Shown here: one piece after another, positions 1 to 5,700 of the stretch
Numbering within the stretch: the first letter of the stretch is position 1
Layout: every line of letters starts with the position of its first letter
DNA from: Deltaproteobacteria bacterium
GTDB lineage: Bacteria > Desulfobacterota > Deferrimicrobia > Deferrimicrobiales > Deferrimicrobiaceae
Assembly: GCA_025357175.1 (NCBI GenBank)
Contig: JANXPS010000165.1
Coordinates: forward strand, 1-5,700
Length of the DNA stretch: 5,700 nucleotides
Direction: 5' to 3'
The notes under the pieces: model-generated
Seen by the model: the letters and a program-made list of their open reading frames with translations, nothing else
The model's database searches: none
Told to the model about the DNA's origin: nothing
Translations under genes and position numbers: made by a program

Positions 1-218
1 TGACCGACTTCATCGCCGCGATCGAACAGGCCTTGCAGAAAAAAGCGATCCTCCAGCTGGAGCCGATGCAGCCGGGCGATGTGGCCGCCACTTACGCCGA
101 CATCAAGGCAAGTCGCCGCGATCTGGGCTTCGCGCCTGTGACAGAGATGCCTGCCGGCATCGCGAAATTCGTCGCCTGGTACAGGGCGGCCTACGTGAAA
201 ACCCAGGAGGCACCGTGA
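1..218 (+). CDS. UDP-glucuronate 4-epimerase-like NAD-dependent epimerase/dehydratase, C-terminal fragment
   Basis: This is the last 71 residues of a protein whose start lies left of the window; the first whole codon begins at base 3. The tail carries LQLEPMQPGDVAATYADI, then LGFAPVT and GIAKFVAWYRAAY. This closing block is typical of extended short-chain dehydrogenase/reductase epimerases of the UDP-glucuronate 4-epimerase (capsule protein CapI-like) group, which interconvert UDP-glucuronate and UDP-galacturonate for surface polysaccharides. The NAD-binding Rossmann glycine motif and the YxxxK catalytic pair would lie upstream and cannot be checked, so substrate specificity is inferred from the C-terminus alone. 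The TGA stop overlaps the pgi GTG start (GTGA), implying translational coupling and a shared transcript. A different sugar-nucleotide epimerase of the same family remains possible. Confidence 0.85.
   Translation, partial: TDFIAAIEQALQKKAILQLEPMQPGDVAATYADIKASRRDLGFAPVTEMPAGIAKFVAWYRAAYVKTQEAP
205..210 (+). promoter_or_regulatory. Shine-Dalgarno for pgi
   Basis: A perfect AGGAGG sits inside the last codons of the epimerase, 4 nt before the GTG at 215. It supports GTG 215 as the pgi start over the ATG codons further into the gene. The 4-nt spacer is slightly short but usable. Confidence 0.8.
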
Positions 219-1633
219 GCAAGGGCATGCACCTCTCGTTCGATTTTTCCCTGGTCCTCGAAACCAATCTGAAAAGCGGCGAAGGCATGACGTCCGCCGC
301 GATGAAGGCCGCGATCCGGCAGGCGCGCAAAGCGGCGAAGACGACCGAGGCGCGGCACGCCTCCGGGCAGGTCGGTTTCCCCGACCTTCCGTTCAAGCTC
401 GAGGAGGCGAAGGCGATCGGAAAGATCGCCGCCAGGCTGCGGAAGAAATTTTCCCACATGCTGGTCCTCGGCATCGGCGGCTCCGCGCTCGGCACCAAGG
501 CGATCATCGAGGGGATCGGCGCCGGCGCCCGAAAGGGGATGTCCGTCCACGTCGCCGACAACGTGGACCCCGATTTCTTCTTCCCGCTGCTCCGGTCGCT
601 CCCGATGGAAAAGACGGTCGTCGTCGCCATCAGCAAGTCGGGCACGACGGCCGAGACGAATTCCCAGCTTGCGCTCGCGATGGACGCGCTCAAGAAGGTC
701 AACCCGGAAGGGTGGCGCGACCAGCTGATCCTGATTACCGATCCGGAAAAAGGGGTATTCCGCAAACTGGCCACCGATGACGGAATCGCCGCGTTGCCCG
801 TTCCCCCGAATGTCGGCGGGCGCTTCTCTGTTTTCACGCCGGTCGGGCTGCTGCCCCTCGCAGCTGCCGGCATCTCGATCGACCGCCTGCTCAACGGCGC
901 GGCGTGGATGGAAGCCATGTTTCGCGGCGTTCCGGTCGACGACAACCCGGTGATCAAGGCCGCGGCGGTATATGCGCATTACATGACCGAAAATCCCAAA
1001 TCCGTGCAGCTCTGGTTCACCTACGGGCAGGGCCTCGAAAGGGTGGCCGAGTGGTGGCAGCAGCTCTGGGGGGAATCGCTGGGCAAGAAGCGGCCCGGGG
1101 GCGGAACTGTCGGCCAGACGCCGTCGCGCGCCGTCGGCGTGACCGACCAGCATTCCCAGGTGCAGCTGTTCCAGGACGGTCCGTCCGACAAGGTGTACAC
1201 GTTCGTGAAATGGATGGAAGGCCGGGAAAAGGGGAAAGTGCCGAAGGCGGCTTTCTCGCCCGACATGGCGATGCTCGGAAACCGCCCGTTGCGCGACCTG
1301 TTCGATGCCGAGTTCGAGGGGACGATCGGGGCCCTGTGGGACGCCGGCCGGCCGATCGTCCGGATGGAGGTCGGCGAACGCGACGAGCGGCATCTCGGTG
1401 CGTTCCTCCATTTCTGGATGTGGGTGACCGCGATCGTCGGCGACATCCTCGGGGTCGATGCGTTCGACCAGCCGGGCGTCGAGGAAGGCAAGAAGATCGC
1501 CCGGGCACTGATGGGGGAGAAAGGTTCCGAGTCGCGGCGGGCGGCGTTCGACCGGAAATCGGAGAAGCGGATGCGCGACGAGATCCACCTCGAGGACCGG
1601 GATCGGCAGGCGGACGATGGCGTTTCCGAATAA
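215..1633 (+). CDS. pgi: glucose-6-phosphate isomerase
   Basis: Cytosolic enzyme that interconverts glucose 6-phosphate and fructose 6-phosphate in glycolysis and gluconeogenesis. At 472 residues it has the compact bacterial length rather than the roughly 550-residue E. coli/eukaryotic form. The first SIS sugar-binding domain shows LGIGGSALG (85-93) and SKSGTTAETNS (140-150), the phosphate-binding loop. Family signature 1 is NVGGRFSVFTPVG (199-211) and signature 2 ends in FDQPGVEEGK (417-426). Expected catalytic residues are present: Glu287 in WGESLGK, His313 in DQHSQVQ and Lys426. The GTG start is set by the AGGAGG and the 4-nt overlap with the preceding epimerase stop; N-terminal FDFS at 9-12 fits the family. 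The pairing with a sugar-nucleotide epimerase suggests fructose 6-phosphate supply for surface sugars, which is inference. The last 30 residues are charged and probably poorly conserved. Nothing indicates damage. Confidence 0.97.
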   Translation: MSKGMHLSFDFSLVLETNLKSGEGMTSAAMKAAIRQARKAAKTTEARHASGQVGFPDLPFKLEEAKAIGKIAARLRKKFSHMLVLGIGGSALGTKAIIEGIGAGARKGMSVHVADNVDPDFFFPLLRSLPMEKTVVVAISKSGTTAETNSQLALAMDALKKVNPEGWRDQLILITDPEKGVFRKLATDDGIAALPVPPNVGGRFSVFTPVGLLPLAAAGISIDRLLNGAAWMEAMFRGVPVDDNPVIKAAAVYAHYMTENPKSVQLWFTYGQGLERVAEWWQQLWGESLGKKRPGGGTVGQTPSRAVGVTDQHSQVQLFQDGPSDKVYTFVKWMEGREKGKVPKAAFSPDMAMLGNRPLRDLFDAEFEGTIGALWDAGRPIVRMEVGERDERHLGAFLHFWMWVTAIVGDILGVDAFDQPGVEEGKKIARALMGEKGSESRRAAFDRKSEKRMRDEIHLEDRDRQADDGVSE

Positions 1634-1639
1634 CCCGCG

Positions 1640-3385
1640 GTGACGGGGCGCATCCGGCAGCTGCCCGACGGCGTCGTCAACCAGATCGCCGCGGGCGAGG
1701 TCGTCGAACGGCCCGCTTCCATCCTCAAGGAGTTGATGGAGAACGCGGTCGACTCGGGGGCGAAACGGATCGAGGTGCGCGTCTCGGGCGCTTTCCCTTT
1801 CGACCTGCGGATCTCCGACGACGGCTGCGGCATGACGGTCGAAGAGATGGCGCTGGCTGTCCGCCGCCACACGACCAGCAAGATCGCCGAGGCCGCCGAT
1901 CTCGAAAGGATCGCCACCTACGGATTCCGCGGCGAGGCGCTGCCGTCGATCGGGTCGGTGTCCAGGCTGCGGATCGTCTCGCGTCCACACGGGGAACCGC
2001 AGGCCGCTGAAACCGTCGTCGACAACGGCGTCGTTTCCCAAAAAGCCGCGGGGGCGCCCGAGGGCACGACGGTCGAAGTGTCGGGCATCTTCGCAAACGT
2101 GCCGGCCCGTCTCAAGTTCCTGAAAACTCCCCGGACCGAGATGAACCACTTGTGGGACGTGTTCCACGCGGTGGCGATCCCGCGGGAAGGGGTCGCCTTC
2201 AGGATGTCCGACAGCCGATCCGATGCATCGTACGAGGCGGGGGAGACGTGCGGGCTGCGGGCGCTGGGCCACGCGGGACAGGATGCGAAATACCTCGTGC
2301 CGATCGACCGCGCATCGGCATTCTTCCGCGTCACGGGGCAGGTGGGGCTGCCGCAACTCTCGCGCTTCGGGGCGTCCGGCCTGCTCTTTTTCGTCAACGG
2401 CCGCCATTTCCGCGACAAGGGACTCTACGCCGCCGTCCGCGAGGCCTATCGGGGAATCCTCCCGCCTGACCGGCAGCCCGTCGCGACGCTTTTCTTGACC
2501 TGCAGCCCCGCCGAGGTCGACGTCAACGTTCACCCGGGCAAGACCGAGGTGAGATTCCGGTACGGACGCGACCTGTTCGAACTGGTGCGGCACGCCATCG
2601 GCGAGCGGCTCGGGGAAATCCCGGCTTCGGCGGACGACGGAGGGATCGCCGTTCCGGTCCGGCCATTTTCGATGAACGCTCCCGGGTCGTTTTTTCCGGA
2701 TCGCATGTTCGCCGCTGGAAATCGGATATCCGAGGGGACATCGCCCGCTCCCGGGCCCCCGCTCCCTTTCATCGTTTCCCAACCCGATTCCGGCGAGCCG
2801 GGTTTTTTCAGCGCCCTCAAGCCGCTGGGACAGCTGTTCGGAACCTACCTGCTCTGCGAAGCCGGGAACGAACTCGTCATCGTAGACCAGCATGCGGCAG
2901 ACGAGCGGATCGTCTTCTCGCAGCTCAAGGGCGTTTTCTTCGGCGAGGGAAGCCCGCTCCAGCACTGGCTCGAGCCGCAGGCGATGACGCTGTCCGACGT
3001 TTCATCCGCCGAGAGCGACGAGGTGGCGGCTTTTCTCACCCGGGCCGGTTTCGCCTACGAGCGGTGCGGCATATCCGAATTCCTGCTCACGGGCGGTCCG
3101 GCCGCGCTCGGGCGATTCGACGTCCAGCGGTGGTGGCGGGATCTCGCCGGCTATTTCGCCGAGCACGAAGCGCTGCCCAAGGGAATCTTCGACGCCGATC
3201 GTGAACTTTGGCGGCTTGCCTGTCATTCCTCGGTTCGTGGCGGCGACTCGCTGGACCTCGCCTCGATGCGCAGGCTCCTGGCCGACCTTGATCGCGCCGT
3301 CGCCTCCCACAGCTGCCCGCACGGCCGGCCGGTCTGGATCCGCATCTCCCGGGCCGAACTCGAACGGATGTTCCTGCGGGCGTAG
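1640..3385 (+). CDS. mutL: DNA mismatch repair protein MutL
   Basis: GHKL-type ATPase that links MutS mismatch recognition to strand incision or excision. The N-terminal ATPase domain (about 1-325) has NQIAAGEVVERP (14-25), KELMENAVDSGA (30-41, with general base Glu31 and Mg-ligand Asn35), DDGCGM (60-65), RHTTSKI (76-82), GFRGEAL (95-101), FVNGR (251-255) and NVHPGKTEVRF (296-306). A Pro/Gly/Ser-rich linker follows (about 330-392), then a C-terminal dimerisation/endonuclease domain with DQHAADE (416-422), LACHSSVRGGD (526-536) and CPHGRP (559-564). These C-terminal motifs indicate a nicking MutL rather than the E. coli type. The last Glu of the usual DQHA(x)2E(x)4E pattern is Ser427. Length 581 is slightly short for the family. 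The GTG start is 6 nt after the pgi stop and is the only start codon ahead of the conserved QLPDGVVNQIAAG block; no Shine-Dalgarno is visible, so coupling to pgi translation is likely. Confidence 0.97.
   Translation: MTGRIRQLPDGVVNQIAAGEVVERPASILKELMENAVDSGAKRIEVRVSGAFPFDLRISDDGCGMTVEEMALAVRRHTTSKIAEAADLERIATYGFRGEALPSIGSVSRLRIVSRPHGEPQAAETVVDNGVVSQKAAGAPEGTTVEVSGIFANVPARLKFLKTPRTEMNHLWDVFHAVAIPREGVAFRMSDSRSDASYEAGETCGLRALGHAGQDAKYLVPIDRASAFFRVTGQVGLPQLSRFGASGLLFFVNGRHFRDKGLYAAVREAYRGILPPDRQPVATLFLTCSPAEVDVNVHPGKTEVRFRYGRDLFELVRHAIGERLGEIPASADDGGIAVPVRPFSMNAPGSFFPDRMFAAGNRISEGTSPAPGPPLPFIVSQPDSGEPGFFSALKPLGQLFGTYLLCEAGNELVIVDQHAADERIVFSQLKGVFFGEGSPLQHWLEPQAMTLSDVSSAESDEVAAFLTRAGFAYERCGISEFLLTGGPAALGRFDVQRWWRDLAGYFAEHEALPKGIFDADRELWRLACHSSVRGGDSLDLASMRRLLADLDRAVASHSCPHGRPVWIRISRAELERMFLRA
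2789..2808 (+). terminator. terminator-like hairpin inside mutL (possible intragenic attenuator)
   Basis: A short GC stem, TCCGG (2789-2793) pairing with CCGGG (2798-2802, one U-G pair) around the tetraloop CGAG, is followed directly by six T residues (2803-2808). An alternative longer fold pairs AACCCG (2781-2786) with CGGGTT (2799-2804). It has the form of a Rho-independent terminator on the sense strand but lies within the MutL linker coding sequence. The short stem and the translating ribosomes make termination doubtful under normal conditions. Confidence 0.2.
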
Positions 3386-3400
3386 CGCCCCGACGATCAT

Positions 3401-4327
3401 TTGCCGACGGACACCCCCCTCCCACTGGTCGTCCTTGCAGGCCCCACCGCATCCGGGAAAAGCGCGCTGGCGCTCGAGCTCGCCCGTCTCTTCCCGTTCG
3501 AGGTCGTCAACGCCGATTCGCTCCAGGTCTATCGCGGCATGGACATCGGCAGCGCAAAGCCGACTCCCGGGGAGCTGACGCAGGTTCCCCACCACCTGAT
3601 CGACGTGGCGGATCCAGACGAACCCTACAACGCGGGCCGTTTCGTAGCCGAGGCCGAGGCGGCGATCGCCGATATCCGCGGGAGGGATCGAGTGCCGCTG
3701 GTCGCCGGTGGAACCGGGATGTACATCCGGGCGCTTCTTCGCGGCCTCGACGACCTGCCGTCGGACGCTGCCGTGCGGGATGCGTTGTCCATCCGGTGGG
3801 AGGCCGAGGGAGGGGAAGCGCTGCATGCCGAACTGCTCGCGAAGGATCCCGAGACCGCGGCCCGTGTCCACCCGGCCGACCGGACCCGGGTCATCCGCGC
3901 GCTCGAGATCGAGATCGTTTCCGGGAAGCCGGCGTCCGCCCTGCGGGCGCAGTGGGAGCTTCGCGCACCGCGCCATCCGCACCTGTTCCTCGCCCTTGGA
4001 CCCGGGCGGGCAGCGCTCTACGCCCGGATAGACCGTCGCGTCGACGAGATGTTCCGGCGGGGTCTGCTCGACGAGGTTCGCGGCCTGCTTGAAAAGGGGT
4101 ATGGGCCGACTCTGAAACCGATGGGGGCGCTTGGATACCGCCACGCGGTTTCCCACCTGCTTGCGGGGACGCCTCTTGCCCGGGTGGTCGAGGACACCAA
4201 GCGCGACACCCGCCATTACGCCAAACGGCAGTTGACCTGGCTGTCCGGGGAACGCGACGTGAAATGGATCCCCCCCGATTCCGCCCTGGAAACGGCGGCC
4301 GGGGAAATCAAAAACCACTTGTTTTGA
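3401..4327 (+). CDS. miaA: tRNA dimethylallyltransferase (tRNA isopentenyltransferase)
   Basis: Transfers a dimethylallyl group from DMAPP to N6 of A37 in tRNAs reading UNN codons, the first step to i6A and ms2i6A, which stabilises codon-anticodon pairing. The 308 residues match the usual bacterial length. Visible motifs are the P-loop GPTASGKS (14-21), NADSLQVYRGMDIGSAKPT (37-55, catalytic Asp39), HHLIDVADPDEPYNAGRF (64-81), VAGGTGMYIRALL (101-113, with the conserved Thr105), HPADRTRVIRALE (157-169), MGALGYRH (241-248) and the tRNA-contacting end TRHYAKRQLTWL (270-281). The TTG at 3401 lies 15 nt after the mutL stop, in the same frame; it is the only usual start codon between that stop and the P-loop. 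No Shine-Dalgarno is seen, so reinitiation after mutL is likely. mutL-miaA adjacency is common across bacteria, but the frequent third member hfq is absent here. Confidence 0.97.
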   Translation: MPTDTPLPLVVLAGPTASGKSALALELARLFPFEVVNADSLQVYRGMDIGSAKPTPGELTQVPHHLIDVADPDEPYNAGRFVAEAEAAIADIRGRDRVPLVAGGTGMYIRALLRGLDDLPSDAAVRDALSIRWEAEGGEALHAELLAKDPETAARVHPADRTRVIRALEIEIVSGKPASALRAQWELRAPRHPHLFLALGPGRAALYARIDRRVDEMFRRGLLDEVRGLLEKGYGPTLKPMGALGYRHAVSHLLAGTPLARVVEDTKRDTRHYAKRQLTWLSGERDVKWIPPDSALETAAGEIKNHLF

Positions 4328-4367
4328 CCGCTAAGTTGCCATAGATTAAGTAGTTATCCCCTTCGGC
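4328..4367 (+). promoter_or_regulatory. AT-richer gap upstream of accA, possible promoter
   Basis: This is the only real intergenic gap in the window (51 nt including the Shine-Dalgarno). Bases 4331-4357 are clearly richer in A+T than anything around them. Candidate -35 elements are TTGACC (4324-4329) and TTGCCA (4336-4341). The -10 candidates are poor: TAGATT (4342-4347) is too close to either, and TTAAGT (4346-4351) is well spaced from TTGACC but matches only 3 of 6 consensus positions. No terminator hairpin for miaA is seen. A weak or non-sigma70 promoter for accA-pheA is possible; plain read-through from miaA is equally so. Confidence 0.3.
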
Positions 4368-4372
4368 AGGAG
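4368..4372 (+). promoter_or_regulatory. Shine-Dalgarno for accA
   Basis: AGGAG lies 6 nt upstream of the ATG at 4379, a near-ideal spacing. It fixes the accA start and is the only strong ribosome binding site in the window besides that of pgi. Confidence 0.8.
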
Positions 4373-4378
4373 TTTGCG

Positions 4379-5349
<971 letters not shown>

Positions 5350-5353
<4 letters not shown>

Positions 5354-5700
5354 CGGAGGCGCGTCTCTCCGAACTGCGCCACGAAATCGATTCGATCGAC
5401 GACCAACTTGTCGATCTGCTCAACCGTCGGGCCGCGGCGGCGCTCGAGGTCGGATCGATCAAGTCGAAGGAAAATCTGCAGTTCTACGTTCCCGAACGCG
5501 AAGCCGAGATCCTGCGAAGGCTGACCGCCGCCAATCCCGGCCCATTTCCCAACGATGCGCTCAAGGCCATCTACCGGGAAATCATCTCCGCTTCCCTTGC
5601 GCTCGAAAAGCCGCTCAGCGTCGCCTTTCTGGGCCCCCGGGCCACCTTTACCCACCTCGCGTGCCTCAAGCATTTCGGCGAGAGCGCGGTCTACGACCCC
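5350..5700 (+). CDS. pheA: bifunctional chorismate mutase/prephenate dehydratase (P-protein), 5' part
   Basis: The first 117 residues are present; the gene runs off the right edge with its frame open. Residues 1-88 form an AroQ-class chorismate mutase domain: ELRHEIDSIDDQLVDLLNRR (8-27), VGSIK (34-38), YVPEREAEILRRL (46-58) and YREIISASLALEKPL (75-89). By alignment with the E. coli P-protein, the active-site residues Arg11, Arg28, Lys39 and Glu52 correspond to Arg10, Arg27, Lys38 and Glu51 here. The prephenate dehydratase domain begins at about 90 with VAFLGPRATFTHLACLKHFG (91-110); its GPRATF differs from the commoner GPxGTF wording. The full protein would make phenylpyruvate from chorismate for phenylalanine synthesis and should end in a regulatory ACT domain outside the window. 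The TTG start overlaps the accA stop (TTGA), indicating translational coupling; only the G-run 5339-5345 could act as a weak ribosome binding site. Confidence 0.92.

Noticed and set aside
904..2010. A 368-residue plus-strand frame crossing the pgi/mutL junction
   Set aside because: An Arg/Gly/Pro-rich out-of-frame reading of two conserved genes, with no motif of its own.
191..2965. A 924-residue open frame on the minus strand, antisense to pgi and mutL
   Set aside because: Its product is rich in Arg, Pro, His, Asp and Gly with no recognisable domain, and it lies opposite two certain genes. Long antisense frames are expected where GC-rich third positions suppress stop codons.
4270..4276. A C7 run near the end of miaA as a possible frameshift or assembly error
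   Set aside because: The frame before and after the run reads as a normal MiaA tail of normal length ending just before accA, so nothing suggests an indel.
3002..4318. A 438-residue minus-strand open frame opposite mutL and miaA
   Set aside because: Same kind of low-complexity antisense translation with no motif; MutL and MiaA on the plus strand are unambiguous.

Overview
The window reads as an ordinary stretch of bacterial housekeeping chromosome. All genes lie on the + strand and are packed almost end to end. Base composition is high in G+C (about two thirds by eye, not computed) with strong G/C preference at third codon positions. Protein wording suggests a deltaproteobacterial-type lineage (Desulfobacterota or Desulfuromonadia in the broad sense): a Pgi of about 470 residues, a MutL carrying the DQHAxxE endonuclease motif, AccA encoded apart from AccD, and a fused chorismate mutase/prephenate dehydratase opening with an AroQ domain. 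That placement is inference from memory of families, not a search result.

Layout: (1) 1-218, the C-terminal 71 residues of a UDP-glucuronate 4-epimerase-like SDR protein, cut by the left edge; (2) 215-1633, glucose-6-phosphate isomerase (pgi), overlapping the epimerase stop by 4 nt; (3) 1640-3385, mismatch repair protein MutL; (4) 3401-4327, tRNA dimethylallyltransferase MiaA; (5) a 51-nt AT-richer gap holding a good Shine-Dalgarno and perhaps a promoter; (6) 4379-5353, acetyl-CoA carboxylase carboxyltransferase subunit alpha (accA); (7) 5350-5700, the start of pheA, overlapping accA by 4 nt and cut by the right edge.

Genes 1-4 look like one transcription unit (sugar-nucleotide and hexose-phosphate metabolism, then mismatch repair and tRNA modification). 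accA-pheA look like a second, translationally coupled unit that may have its own promoter or continue from miaA. Four of the five visible start codons are not ATG (GTG, GTG, TTG, TTG), and mutL and miaA have no recognisable Shine-Dalgarno, so coupling or reinitiation probably drives their translation.

I found no mobile element, CRISPR array, RNA gene, toxin-antitoxin or defence system, and no sign of an undescribed system. The points worth a second look are small: a terminator-like hairpin inside mutL, a Glu-to-Ser change at the end of the MutL endonuclease motif, the in-frame single-stop arrangement of pgi-mutL-miaA, and a G7 tract at the accA/pheA junction.
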